Assembly (NCBI GenBank): GCA_022482815.1
Contig: JAKVOM010000001.1
Location: 2,376,946 to 2,440,945, forward strand
Direction: 5' to 3'
Source of the DNA: Acidaminococcus sp.
Lineage (GTDB): Bacteria; Bacillota; Negativicutes; Acidaminococcales; Acidaminococcaceae
Length of the DNA: 64,000 nucleotides
This document shows positions 32,781-41,831 of this stretch, piece after piece. Each line of letters opens with the position of its first letter. Position 1 is the stretch's first letter. A model generated the notes under the pieces. The model made no database searches. It was not told the DNA's origin and was given only the letters and a program-made list of their open reading frames with translations. A program made the translations under genes and the position numbers.

Positions 32781-35700
32781 ATGAACAGAGTGTACAAGGT
32801 TATCTACAACAAAAAAAGACAACTTACGCAAGTTGTCTCCGAAATCAGCGGTGGTTTTACCCGATCAGAGCGTATAGGACGGCGCAGGGAGCTGCGGTGT
32901 CTGGTTTTGTCATGCCTTGTGATGACATCCGTATGGATTTCACCACTGGGAGTACAGGCAGCGACGCTGGAGGAGCGAGTTGCGGCAAACGCTACAAAGA
33001 TTTCACAAAATGCATCCAATATTGCCGCCAATAAGACAGCCATTAACCAGAATAAGGCCAACATTTCCGCCAATAAGACGGCTATCAACCAGAACAAGAC
33101 CGACATTGCTGCCAACAAGACGGCCATCAACCAGAACAAGACTGACATTGCTGCCAACAAGACGGCCATCAACCAGAATAAGGCCAATATTGCCGCTAAT
33201 AAGACAGCCATCGATCAGAATAAAACAAACATTGCTACTAATAAAACTTCCATCAATACAAATAAAACCAACATCGCTGCTAATAAATCCGCCATAGACC
33301 AAAATAAAACCGACATTGCTGCCAATAAATCTGCCATTGAGCAAAATAAAAATAATATCGAAGCCAACAAAACGGCCATCGATACAAATAAATCCAATAT
33401 CACTACGAATAAAAATAATATAGAGGATTTGGCCAACTCTTTAGGGCTTACCGTGGACAATGACGGAAACATCACGGGAAAATCCAGCCTGACCAAGTAT
33501 TTCAAGGCTAAATCCTCTACTTCGTCGTATACAGAAACGGTTACCAACCCAGACGGGACAACGACGACTAAAACGACGACACTCAAGGACAAAGAAGCAA
33601 GCGCCAATGGTGATAACTCTGTTGCCGTAGGACCGAACGCTTCCAGTAACGGCAAACAGAGCGTAGCCCTGGGCGACGGGGCCGTTACCAAAGGAACAGC
33701 CAATCGCGGTATTGCTATCGGTAAGGGCGCCATTACGGGCGTTACCGCTGACATGCCGGCAGATCAGGGATCGGATGTTTCTACCAGTTCGGGCGGCATC
33801 GACTCTATCTCTATCGGTACGGATGCAAATTCCCGCGGCAATGATGCCATTTCTATCGGCCATAATGCAGTCGTTCAAAATATTCCTGTCGATGGATCCG
33901 GTACAATGGTTTCTAAAGGAAGCATAGCAATCGGCAGCGATGCGAAGGTCTATGGATCCAACAATTCTCTCGCCTTTGGCAGCGGTGCTTCCGTTGCAGC
34001 TGACAACGTAAACGGGAATACGGCAGATGAGGCTATTGCCATCGGATATAATGCAGCCGTTAAACAAAATGCGACCCGGGCGATTGCCATTGGATCCGAA
34101 TCCGTAGCGAATAAAGCAAATGCAATTGCCATTGGTTACAAATCAACATCAGAAAAGAATAGTCTTGCTCTCGGAAATGAGGCAAATGCGGCCGAAAAAG
34201 GTCTTGCTATTGGCAATGGAGCACAAAGTAAGAGTGCCAACGCCCAGGCCTTTGGTAATGGAGCTGTTGCGACCAGTGAAGGTGATATCTCCATTGGTAA
34301 TCAGGCAGGTGTTGGATCAGATTCCAAGCGGGCCAATGTGGATGGCGCTATTATCTCCATCGGCGTCAAAGCCGGTCAGAATGTAATCGGCACGGCTAAC
34401 GTCGCCGTTGGTAATAACGCCGGATCCAATGTCCACAGCAACTACAACGTAGCTGTTGGTTCGGAAGCCGGCCAGGGATTCCAGACGGAAGCATCCACGG
34501 ATAATCCGCAAAATGGTTACAACGTCTCCATTGGCTACAAGGCTAACGATTTTTCCGATAACAGTGCTTCTTCCAGCATTCAATATGCAACAGCCATCGG
34601 TGCCCAGGCCAAAGCTTACAGCAACGGTACAGCTATTGGACGGGCCGCCCTTGCCAATGGTGACTATACCTTAGCGCTCGGTGAAAATGCTCATGCCTAC
34701 GATGGATCCAGTATCGCTTTTGGTGCTAATTCCACGGCCAGACACGGCAATATTGCTATCGGTTCCGGATCCGATGCAACAAGCGAGGTTTCAGGAACCG
34801 GCTATCTGACGAATCAAGCAGTGCCTACGAGTTATATTTCCGTAGGAAAAAGTGACAATTTGCGCCGCATTTCCAATGTAGCGGACGGTTCTGCCGACAG
34901 TGATGCCGCTACCGTGGGACAGTTGAAGTTGGTTGAGTCCAAAATCCAGTCGGGGAGCGGTACGACAGGCGGCGTTACCCAATCTTATGTAGATACTAAG
35001 ATTTCTGCATTGACAAGCAGCATTGAATCCCTTAAACAGAAGTATTTCTCCGTTAGCTCCAATGCGGAAACCAACCAGAACAATAAAGATAATAACGGAG
35101 CATCAGCAGACAATAAAAATGCCATGGCTATCGGGCCGGGCGTTGCAGCGGAAGCTGATGACGCTGTTGCCGTAGGTAACAACACCAAAGCAGTGGGAGC
35201 CGGCAGTATTGCTATTGGTTCGGAAGGACCTGTAGATTCCGGTGACAGCGGCGACAGCAATCACAACACGGCAGCAAACGGAGAACGTTCCGTAGCCATC
35301 GGTTCCGGTTCCGTAGCACAGACCGATCATTCCATCGCCATCGGAACGAGAGCAACCAACTATAACCAAGTCAACCAAGACAATGAGGCCTCCAATCAAG
35401 GCAACAAGTCAATTGCTATCGGCTATTACGCTGAAACATCCGGAGACAGCGCCGTTGCAGCAGGCGATCAGGCCGTGGCTGCCGGTAATGGCTCTGTCGC
35501 CATTGGCAAGAGTGCCGGAACCCTTGCCGGCGCAAAAGATTCCATTGCCGCAGGTACAGAAACGCAAGTTAAAGGTGCAACTTCTACCGTCGTGGGTTCT
35601 CATAATAATATAGTAGGAGACCGCAGCCATGCTTTTGGTACCGGTAATACAATGAAAAACACAGGTTCCGGTAAGGTAGATCCAATTTATGAATCGGGCA

Positions 35701-37868
35701 TGGTTGGCAACGATAACACCATTTCCGCCATCAATAACAATCAGGATGATCATGTTGGTTCCGTCACTGACGCTCATATGGTGGGCAACAAAAATATCGT
35801 CAGTCAGGAAAATGAAGGCTTTACCATCAAGGACGTCCAGATTAGTGGTTCCAGCAACAAGGTTCAGGGAGCAGATAGTACCGCTGCTGAAGCAGGAAGC
35901 CTGACAGGCGTTACCATCGATGGTTTTGGCAACACTGTTAAAGGCCGCAACCTCGACTCCAAGCTCAATAAAACCGAAAACATCAACATTGTGGGTAATA
36001 ACAATACTGTCGATGTTAACAATGCAGGCAATAAGTCGAACTTGAGCAATGTACAAATCCTGGGCAGCAATGTCAACGCCACAGTTGGTAATTCCGCCTA
36101 TATTGGGTCGGGAAGTTCTGCTAAAAAGACATCTGACAATACAACAGCCGGTGTAGGAGCATATTCCGAGGATACCTATAAGAAACGCGACGGTACGACA
36201 CCACAATTTGCCGGTTCAAACGCAAGCGGTGTCGTCACCGTGGGCAGTTCAGGCAAGGAACGCCGCATCCAGAACGTAGGTGCCGGACTTGTCGGAGCCG
36301 GCAGTACTGATGCGATCAACGGGTCCCAGCTCTACTATGCAACCCGCGATCATCACTATTTAGGCGATAACTCGGATCTTGCACAAAATCGGAATGTCGT
36401 CGATGTAGGATCTGACGGCCATATGAATGTCGTCGGTCAGACCACGGATCTTAATGGAAACCGCATTACGACGACCGATGGTCTCGATAAGCAGCTGACA
36501 AATGGCAATATCGGTGTTGTTGCCGATAGTGAGAGCCACTCTATGGTCGTTAAGCTCAACAAGGACGTCGTCCTTGGCAGCGATACGCAGGACGGCTCCT
36601 TAACGCTGAAGAATAACAATGGACAGCAGACTGCAAAACTTACCGCAACTACGGCTTCTTCGAACCTGGATGGCAGCGCTACCATTAACCGTGCGGCCCT
36701 TTCCGGAACAGCAAATACTTCCAGCCGGATGCGCCGGGGAGCAGCAAACTCGAATGAATCTACATACGCAGTAGCCACCATGTCTGACGGTTTATCCTTC
36801 GTCGGAGATGATGGAACAGCCGTAAATCGGGTACTGAATACACAGCTTTCCCTGCAGGGCGGTGCCACCGGTACGCTCACGAATAACAATATCGGGGTCA
36901 ACAGCTTCTCAACAGACGACGGAACGACTGGTTTCAAGGTTCAGCTGGCTTCCGATCTGACGGGGCTTAATTCTGTTACGACCAACAACCTGACTGTCAA
37001 CGGCGGGGATTTGAAGGTAGAAAACGGAACCAACGTAAATATGGGCGGTAACCAAATTCATAACGTGGCTCCAGGCACCGCATCTACAGATGCCGTCAAC
37101 GTCAGCCAGCTGCACGGACTTACCATGGACGTCCAAAACGAATTTGAGCGTGTCGATGGACGCATTGATAACCTCGACAACCGCATCAGTCACGCCGGTG
37201 CCAATGCAGCGGCTCTTGCTGCCCTCCACCCCAATGATTTCGATCCCGATGACAAGTGGGACTTTGCAGGCGGCTACGGTAATTATCGCGGTGCCAATGC
37301 TATGGCCCTGGGTGCCTTCTATCGTCCGACTGAAGACGTGATGTTCAGTGTCGGAGCTTCCATAGGCGGCGGTGAAAACATGGTCAATGCCGGCGTCACC
37401 TTCAAGCTCGGCCAGAAGAACCATGTTTCCAATTCCCGCGTGGCCATGGCCAAGGAAATCCGCGATATGCGTAAAGCTCTGGCGGAACAAAGCGCTGAGA
37501 TTGCCGAACTTAGAGCGGCCCACGGCATGAAGATCGATCCTATGAAGAGCGACCTCTTCCCTGATGTGGCAGAAAACCACTGGGCTTATGAATACGTCTC
37601 CAAGCTTGCCGGTAACGGTGTGCTGAAGGGCTATCCTGACGGACTCTTCCATGGTGACCGCATGATGAGCCGTTATGAATTTGCCGCAATCGTTTACCGT
37701 ATCGTTCAAAGCGGTGCCGGGTCAACCGATCCTGAACTCAGCCGCCTCGTGAAGGACTTCTCACCTGAACTGAGATACATTCGTATCGATACAATTCAAA
37801 AAGATAAAGACGGAAATCCAACCATTGAACGTGTACGTGTCAATAAGCTCAATAAGACCAACGCTTAA
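32781..37868 (+). CDS. Trimeric autotransporter adhesin with C-terminal SLH domain
   Basis: This giant 1695-residue surface protein is of the YadA (type Vc) class. It has an extended signal peptide (ESPR, MNRVYKVIYNKKRQL) and a signal ending near residue 59. A heptad NKxxIxx stalk follows (about 84-225), then YadA head repeats of the type SIAIG/AVAVG (about 270-670 and 800-970). Asparagine-rich beta-roll repeats (about 1000-1120) come next, and neck motifs near 697, 1162 and 1424 (RRIxNVxxG...DAxNxxQL). The YadA membrane anchor spans about 1454-1544 (KWDFAGGYGNYRGANAMALG, VNAGVTFKLG). Unusually the anchor is followed by a coiled coil and one SLH domain (1592-1642, LFPDVAENHWAYEYVSKLAG...YEFAAIVYRI), which would lie in the periplasm and bind peptidoglycan. 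It likely mediates adhesion or aggregation. Confidence 0.95.
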   Translation: MNRVYKVIYNKKRQLTQVVSEISGGFTRSERIGRRRELRCLVLSCLVMTSVWISPLGVQAATLEERVAANATKISQNASNIAANKTAINQNKANISANKTAINQNKTDIAANKTAINQNKTDIAANKTAINQNKANIAANKTAIDQNKTNIATNKTSINTNKTNIAANKSAIDQNKTDIAANKSAIEQNKNNIEANKTAIDTNKSNITTNKNNIEDLANSLGLTVDNDGNITGKSSLTKYFKAKSSTSSYTETVTNPDGTTTTKTTTLKDKEASANGDNSVAVGPNASSNGKQSVALGDGAVTKGTANRGIAIGKGAITGVTADMPADQGSDVSTSSGGIDSISIGTDANSRGNDAISIGHNAVVQNIPVDGSGTMVSKGSIAIGSDAKVYGSNNSLAFGSGASVAADNVNGNTADEAIAIGYNAAVKQNATRAIAIGSESVANKANAIAIGYKSTSEKNSLALGNEANAAEKGLAIGNGAQSKSANAQAFGNGAVATSEGDISIGNQAGVGSDSKRANVDGAIISIGVKAGQNVIGTANVAVGNNAGSNVHSNYNVAVGSEAGQGFQTEASTDNPQNGYNVSIGYKANDFSDNSASSSIQYATAIGAQAKAYSNGTAIGRAALANGDYTLALGENAHAYDGSSIAFGANSTARHGNIAIGSGSDATSEVSGTGYLTNQAVPTSYISVGKSDNLRRISNVADGSADSDAATVGQLKLVESKIQSGSGTTGGVTQSYVDTKISALTSSIESLKQKYFSVSSNAETNQNNKDNNGASADNKNAMAIGPGVAAEADDAVAVGNNTKAVGAGSIAIGSEGPVDSGDSGDSNHNTAANGERSVAIGSGSVAQTDHSIAIGTRATNYNQVNQDNEASNQGNKSIAIGYYAETSGDSAVAAGDQAVAAGNGSVAIGKSAGTLAGAKDSIAAGTETQVKGATSTVVGSHNNIVGDRSHAFGTGNTMKNTGSGKVDPIYESGMVGNDNTISAINNNQDDHVGSVTDAHMVGNKNIVSQENEGFTIKDVQISGSSNKVQGADSTAAEAGSLTGVTIDGFGNTVKGRNLDSKLNKTENINIVGNNNTVDVNNAGNKSNLSNVQILGSNVNATVGNSAYIGSGSSAKKTSDNTTAGVGAYSEDTYKKRDGTTPQFAGSNASGVVTVGSSGKERRIQNVGAGLVGAGSTDAINGSQLYYATRDHHYLGDNSDLAQNRNVVDVGSDGHMNVVGQTTDLNGNRITTTDGLDKQLTNGNIGVVADSESHSMVVKLNKDVVLGSDTQDGSLTLKNNNGQQTAKLTATTASSNLDGSATINRAALSGTANTSSRMRRGAANSNESTYAVATMSDGLSFVGDDGTAVNRVLNTQLSLQGGATGTLTNNNIGVNSFSTDDGTTGFKVQLASDLTGLNSVTTNNLTVNGGDLKVENGTNVNMGGNQIHNVAPGTASTDAVNVSQLHGLTMDVQNEFERVDGRIDNLDNRISHAGANAAALAALHPNDFDPDDKWDFAGGYGNYRGANAMALGAFYRPTEDVMFSVGASIGGGENMVNAGVTFKLGQKNHVSNSRVAMAKEIRDMRKALAEQSAEIAELRAAHGMKIDPMKSDLFPDVAENHWAYEYVSKLAGNGVLKGYPDGLFHGDRMMSRYEFAAIVYRIVQSGAGSTDPELSRLVKDFSPELRYIRIDTIQKDKDGNPTIERVRVNKLNKTNA
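33030..33407 (+). repeat. 42-bp tandem repeats encoding the autotransporter stalk
   Basis: Nine in-frame units of 42 bp encode NKTAINQNKTDIAA-type 14-mers, two heptads each. Units 1-4 are nearly identical and later ones diverge. Such DNA can expand or contract by slippage and change stalk length. Confidence 0.9.
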
Positions 37869-37952
37869 AGCAGCTTGTTTGGGAGAATTCAATATTTGGA
37901 AGAGTGTTATCCCTCTCCCTCTTTCCGTGTGATATTCTCCATTTCCCACTTT

Positions 37953-37995
37953 AAGGAGCCGTGCAAAAATGATTTCATTTTGCACGGCTCCTTTT
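37953..37995 (+). terminator. Terminator of the autotransporter gene
   Basis: A stem GGAGCCGTGCAAAA...TTTTGCACGGCTCC with a small loop is followed by TTTTA. Confidence 0.9.
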
Positions 37996-37999
37996 ACGC

Positions 38000-38195
38000 A
38001 GGTCGCCGGTTGCTGGCCGCTCGTGGAAGAAAAATGACAAAGCATTTTTCTGCGAACTTATAAAAATAAAACCTGAAATTTAGATTGACTGCTAAATTTC
38101 AGGTTTTTATTATTTTATTTGAATCAAAAGCCTTATCACACTGCTGCAGACGAAGCTAAATGCCATAAGCTAAAAGCCAAAGGCGCCTTTTTATT
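38000..38195. repeat. Composite repeat with hairpin module E (copy 2) and inverted module A
   Basis: The tail CAGGTCGCCGGTTGCTGGCC is followed by AAAAATGACAAAGCATTTTTC, the E hairpin (38069-38109) and CACTGCTGCAGACGAAGCTA. The inverted A module AAGCTAAAAGCCAAAGGCGCC comes last. The whole order is the reverse complement of 11.40-11.58 kb. The remainder of the gap 37869-38269 holds only the terminator and A/T-rich sequence. Confidence 0.85.
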
Positions 38196-38269
38196 TCTTC
38201 ACAGCCTCTATTTCAAGGCAAGACACTGCATAAACAGATCTTGAGCGTTATATTTTACGGTTACTCTTA

Positions 38270-38671
38270 TTACAAGTTATATTCCTTTTGCGGATTGCCG
38301 GAAAAGTCAGCAATGACGGCATGAGCGTCCTTCAGATAAAACACTACGAAGATGGGATTAGACGGCTTGCCGTACTGCCCTTTGACGGTAGGATTCCGGA
38401 AGCACATTTCTTTGGCTGCCCTATTGTCCTCAAAAACAGCTTTGCCATTCAGACGAATCCATGCATAAGAAGGGCTGGAAACAGTAACTTCGATGTAGGG
38501 ATTAGCCTGCATATCCTTATAGACTTCCTTGGTATTATTCGTGCAGAACCACAGTTTACCATCCATTTCCCCGGCAAACATGAAAGGACGGCACTTTGCC
38601 TTGCCGTCACGGCCTACAGTAGCCAGATACTGCACAGGATTTTCCAGCAAAAACTTTACGACATCGTTCAT
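38270..38671 (-). CDS. Pyridoxamine 5'-phosphate oxidase-family (FMN split-barrel) protein
   Basis: A 133-residue single-domain flavin-binding split barrel with ATVGRDGKAKCRPFMFAGE, LWFCTNNTKEVYKDMQANP and YAWIRLNGKAVFEDN, like small nitroimidazole/PPOX-type reductases. The substrate is unknown. CGGAGGTATATATATC precedes the ATG. It is divergent from the HxlR regulator, which likely controls it, and its leader can form several hairpins. Confidence 0.87.
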   Translation of the reverse strand: MNDVVKFLLENPVQYLATVGRDGKAKCRPFMFAGEMDGKLWFCTNNTKEVYKDMQANPYIEVTVSSPSYAWIRLNGKAVFEDNRAAKEMCFRNPTVKGQYGKPSNPIFVVFYLKDAHAVIADFSGNPQKEYNL

Positions 38672-38712
38672 GATATATATACCTCCGATAAGTGATTATT
38701 TTACGTGAATTC

Positions 38713-38838
38713 CCATTGATACTCAATGGACGGGATTTTCCTAATCTTTAGAACCGGCGGAATTACGAGGACTCCAGAAGCGCCGGAACATCTTTCTAAG
38801 ATACCCGGATAGTTTAAAAGTGAGTCTTCCCCCACTTT
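38713..38838 (-). promoter_or_regulatory. Structured leader upstream of the split-barrel oxidase gene
   Basis: In transcript order four perfect stems occur: AAAGTG/CACTTT (38817-38838), ATCTT/AAGAT enclosed by CCGG/CCGG (38783-38807), CCGGCG/CGCCGG (38754-38786) and CCATTGA/TCAATGG (38713-38729). The second and third share 38783-38786, so they exclude each other. It matches no riboswitch core I know. Confidence 0.45.
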
Positions 38839-38918
38839 GTTTTTCATTAAGCTTTGGTGCGGCCGCTTTCCTCAGCTCATATCTATGTTATAGGCACTAC
38901 GGGCTCATATGTAAAGTA

Positions 38919-38934
38919 AGCACAATATTGTGCT
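38919..38934. promoter_or_regulatory. 16-bp perfect palindrome, candidate HxlR operator
   Basis: AGCACAATATTGTGCT is its own reverse complement and lies in the divergent region between the oxidase and the HxlR regulator. Confidence 0.5.
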
Positions 38935-39061
38935 GTAGTTACCATAGGGAAACTAATGTGTAATTATGCGGAGATAACATTTTCCTGTTTCTGCAATTTT
39001 TACAAATTTATCGGCCGAAAAAAATGATTTTAAAATCTACGGTCATTCTGAAGGACTTGAA

Positions 39062-39090
39062 TTGCACTCCCTATTATGCAGCGCTATAAT
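39062..39090 (+). promoter_or_regulatory. Promoter of the hxlR-type gene
   Basis: TTGCAC (39062-39067) and a perfect TATAAT (39085-39090) are 17 bp apart, about 80 bp before the start codon. Confidence 0.75.
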
Positions 39091-39170
39091 GTTTGTAAAC
39101 TTTATTCTAGAATCTAAGCCGCAAATTTAATGCTAAGTATCAAATAGAAACTAAAGAAAGAAGGCGTACC

Positions 39171-39518
39171 ATGCTGCCAGTGAAACAATTACCCCCCTGC
39201 CCGGTGGAAACAACACTTATGCTCATCGAAAATAAATGGAAAGTGCTCATTCTGCGCGATTTGATGCCAGGAAAGAAGCGCTTCGGGGAGCTAAAGAAAT
39301 CTATTGGTCACGTGTCTCAAAAAGTACTGACCGCCCAACTCCGGGATATGGAAGCCAAAGGTCTTGTCGACCGACGCATATACGCAGAAATTCCGCCGCG
39401 TGTAGAGTACAGCTTAACCAGTCTGGGCAAGAGTCTGAAGCCGATTCTGGACGCCATGCGGGTGTGGGGCGAGCAGTACCAGGCGCAGTATCAGGGAGAT
39501 AAAGTGCTAAGTAAATAG
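39171..39518 (+). CDS. HxlR family winged-helix transcriptional regulator
   Basis: A 115-residue MarR-like regulator with the HxlR signature: CPVETTLMLIENKWKVLILR at the start, then KRFGELKKSIGHVSQKVLTAQLRDMEAKG and the wing RVEYSLTSLGKSL. A cysteine at residue 10 occupies the redox/aldehyde-sensing position used in HypR and HxlR. AAGAAGGCGTACC precedes the ATG. It is divergent from the flavin split-barrel gene, a common pairing in which HxlR proteins respond to electrophiles and control reductases. Confidence 0.9.
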   Translation: MLPVKQLPPCPVETTLMLIENKWKVLILRDLMPGKKRFGELKKSIGHVSQKVLTAQLRDMEAKGLVDRRIYAEIPPRVEYSLTSLGKSLKPILDAMRVWGEQYQAQYQGDKVLSK

Positions 39519-39650
39519 TTTTTAGCGGCTGGTACACTCGTACGAATATTTGCTTTGGCGGATTCCTAAAAAGGCAGCTATAAAACAGGCCGTCTTTATA
39601 ATTCACTGCAAACCACTTATCTATTTGTGCCGGTAGTTTGCAGACTGTGA

Positions 39651-39697
39651 AAAAAAGGCTGTGAAGCAATAATCAAGCATTGCTTCACAGACCTTTT
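39651..39697. terminator. Terminator between hxlR-type and dehydrogenase genes
   Basis: GGCTGTGAAGCAAT pairs with ATTGCTTCACAG, flanked by A and T runs. It belongs to the GGCTGTGAAACAATG stem family. A degenerate module B lies before it at about 39520-39575. Confidence 0.8.
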
Positions 39698-39730
39698 GAC
39701 TGCAGTCAAAGATTTAATGCCACAAGATTT

Positions 39731-40660
39731 TTAATTTAATAAATTGTCCAGCGCTTCTCCACGTATTAATTTTTCTACCTGGCCGGCAAAAAATTTAACC
39801 CTTTTTTCATGATATTTTACGCCGTCAGGTAATCCTGCTGTATGCGGCGTTAGGAGCACATTGTCCATATCACGTAAAGGACTATCCGGCGGCAGTTGTT
39901 CCTTTTCAAATACGTCCAGGCATGCACCGGCAATCTGCTTTGTCTGTAATGCCTCAACAAGATCCGCTTCGTTTACCACTTTTCCTCTCGACGTATTAAT
40001 CAGTAATGCGTCTGATTTCATTTGAAGGAAAGCGTTTTTATCTATCATCTTTTCAGTTTCAGGAGTCAATGGCACGTGAATTGTCACAATGTCACTCTTA
40101 GCATATAAAGTTTCAAGATTTACCTGCATTATTCCAGATATATTTTTTCTGTGTCTGCTGTAACCCAGTATATTCAAATGAAATGCATGGCAATACTCAG
40201 CAACTTTCCTGCCAATGTTCCCCAGTCCAATAATCCCTATCGTTTTCCCGGATAATTCTGCGCCTTCATATTGCAAAAAGTGCTCATCCTTATGAAGCTT
40301 CATAAAATGGTCAAGATACACAATATTTTTGTACCAGCATAAAATAAAGGCTAACACATGTTCCGCTACCGCTTCCGTATTAATTCCGGAAGCATTGCAG
40401 ACCTTAACACCAAACCTGGAACAATCTTCAAGATTCACATTGTCATAACCAACGCCCGTCTGAACCAACTTTAATTTCTTCGCATGAGAAAGAAATTCTG
40501 CATTGATTTTGATATGTTCCGGTATGATTACATCCGCATCTTCAATCTCCTGAACAGCCTTATCTTCTGTAATCATTACGACTTCCCACGCGGAAGAAAA
40601 ATTGCTCTTAATTTTTCTTACTGTCTGATCAGGAAAATCCCCGATAAATACGACCTTCAT
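39731..40660 (-). CDS. D-isomer-specific 2-hydroxyacid dehydrogenase
   Basis: A 309-residue NAD-dependent oxidoreductase that reduces 2-oxoacids or oxidises D-2-hydroxyacids. The Rossmann motif is GIIGLGNIGR (about 142-151). Catalytic residues are R225 in NTSRGKVV, E252 in LDVFEKEQLPP and H273 in LTPHTAG. The substrate (glycerate, lactate, phosphoglycerate or other) cannot be told. AAGGAGATAAGAA precedes the ATG. The gene is visibly more A/T-rich than its neighbours and stands alone, which may mean recent acquisition. Confidence 0.9.
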   Translation of the reverse strand: MKVVFIGDFPDQTVRKIKSNFSSAWEVVMITEDKAVQEIEDADVIIPEHIKINAEFLSHAKKLKLVQTGVGYDNVNLEDCSRFGVKVCNASGINTEAVAEHVLAFILCWYKNIVYLDHFMKLHKDEHFLQYEGAELSGKTIGIIGLGNIGRKVAEYCHAFHLNILGYSRHRKNISGIMQVNLETLYAKSDIVTIHVPLTPETEKMIDKNAFLQMKSDALLINTSRGKVVNEADLVEALQTKQIAGACLDVFEKEQLPPDSPLRDMDNVLLTPHTAGLPDGVKYHEKRVKFFAGQVEKLIRGEALDNLLN

Positions 40661-40757
40661 TTCTTATCTCCTTTATTTCTTAAGAGAAAATAACTAAGAA
40701 AAACCAATTAAGTTAATCTTATTATCTCTCCAGACTTTAACCATATCAAGCAGACGC

Positions 40758-40803
40758 AAAAAGAGCAGCGAGACAATGCTCGGTCATTGTCTTACTGCTC
40801 TAA
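40758..40803 (-). terminator. Terminator of the ylmD-to-40850 gene run
   Basis: AGAGCAGTAAGACAATG pairs with CATTGTCTCGCTGCTCT, followed by TTTTTGC on the minus strand. Confidence 0.9.
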
Positions 40804-40849
40804 ATTTTTATATCCAGCTATTCAGCACAGCAAATCTGCAGCTTCATTC

Positions 40850-41131
40850 TTACAATGCCACCGGGAAGCCTTTCTCCTTCAGCACGTTTCTGGCCTTTTC
40901 GATGTCTTCTTTGGCCACCATGATGTAGTACCAGTTGCGGTCGATTTTACCTTTGGGACCAAAGTCGCGGATGTCGAGTTTGGCGCCGCAGCCACAAACG
41001 GGAGCTTCCGACGGTACTTCCGAAGAGGAAATGGAAATACCGGCCTCTTTCAGTGCAGTACGGGCCTTTTTCCATTCAACCCGCTTTCCCTTTTCCTTAT
41101 AGACATCGAATTTCTTATCAAAGAATCCCAT
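40850..41131 (-). CDS. Small conserved-looking protein of unknown function
   Basis: This 93-residue protein is basic, with a central CGCGAKLD cysteine pair and a C-terminal YYIMVAKEDIEKARNVLKEKG segment that could form a ferredoxin-like beta-alpha unit, as in small DUF2007-like domains. I do not recognise a named family. Its start overlaps the end of the phosphatase gene by 14 bp, and a terminator follows, so it is the last gene of this run. The overlap and codon use support it being real. Confidence 0.7.
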   Translation of the reverse strand: MGFFDKKFDVYKEKGKRVEWKKARTALKEAGISISSSEVPSEAPVCGCGAKLDIRDFGPKGKIDRNWYYIMVAKEDIEKARNVLKEKGFPVAL

Positions 41132-41807
41132 TTTCTTCTCCTTCAGCCATCGGATAGTGGAAAAGTCCGAACTCAGCCGGTTCCTTGTCCCCTGTCAAAT
41201 AACTCGTTTCGTTAAGCAGAAATACGGAATGCTCTCCCCATTTATTGATTCCGATCATTGTAAGTGATGCAGGCCGGATATCAAAAGAAATCCGTTTCTC
41301 CACTACTTCGTCAATAGAAAGATTGAGCCAGTAAAATAATATATTCTGGATAGTTCCTTTGTGGGAAACAAGAATAAGCGGTCCTTTTTCCTTAAGCAGC
41401 GGAGCAAAACCCGCCACTGTCCGTTCATAGAAGGTACGCCGCGTTTCGCCCCCATCATAATTTACATGGTCGACTTCCCGGCCTGTCAGGGGCGGATGGT
41501 AAAAGGCCTTAGCCTCTTCCACTGAAAGCCCGGCGGCTTTGCCATTATTTTTTTCCCTCAAAAACGAACACGGAATGATTTCTTCAGCACCGACAGCATG
41601 AGCAATCAAACTGCCGCCCAGCGCTGCTCTCTGCAGATCACTGACATACACTTTCGGTTTGGGCTGATTTTGAAAATCCCGGGACAGAACGTTCGCCAGG
41701 CGCTGCATCTGCCACTTACCGCGCGGCGTCAGTTCTGAGTCGGTCCAGCCCCCAGTCAGCGACTGTACATGATGTGCGGCTTCCCCATGCCGGACCAGTA
41801 AAATCAT
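41118..41807 (-). CDS. Histidine phosphatase superfamily protein
   Basis: From the ATG at 41807 (AGGGGGAATCGTG upstream) this is a 229-residue member of the phosphoglycerate mutase-like family. The phospho-histidine motif LLVRHGEAAHH is at the N-terminus, VSDLQRAALGG and PCSFLREKNNG lie in the middle, and the second histidine is in ILVSHKGTIQN. It probably removes phosphate from a small molecule; the substrate is unknown. It is followed by the overlapping 93-residue gene. Confidence 0.88.
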   Translation of the reverse strand: MILLVRHGEAAHHVQSLTGGWTDSELTPRGKWQMQRLANVLSRDFQNQPKPKVYVSDLQRAALGGSLIAHAVGAEEIIPCSFLREKNNGKAAGLSVEEAKAFYHPPLTGREVDHVNYDGGETRRTFYERTVAGFAPLLKEKGPLILVSHKGTIQNILFYWLNLSIDEVVEKRISFDIRPASLTMIGINKWGEHSVFLLNETSYLTGDKEPAEFGLFHYPMAEGEENGIL

Positions 41808-41831
41808 CACGATTCCCCCTGTCACTTTCCG

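Noticed and set aside
33030-33407. Regular direct repeats that might be read as a CRISPR array
   Set aside because: The units are contiguous, in frame, without spacers, and encode a heptad coiled coil.
35409-37709. Long minus-strand open frames within the autotransporter
   Set aside because: Low-complexity shadows of the repeat-rich adhesin with no start signals.
38700-38880. Known riboswitch (FMN, SAM, TPP, cobalamin, M-box, T-box) before the oxidase
   Set aside because: None of the conserved cores of these classes is found; only generic hairpins are seen.
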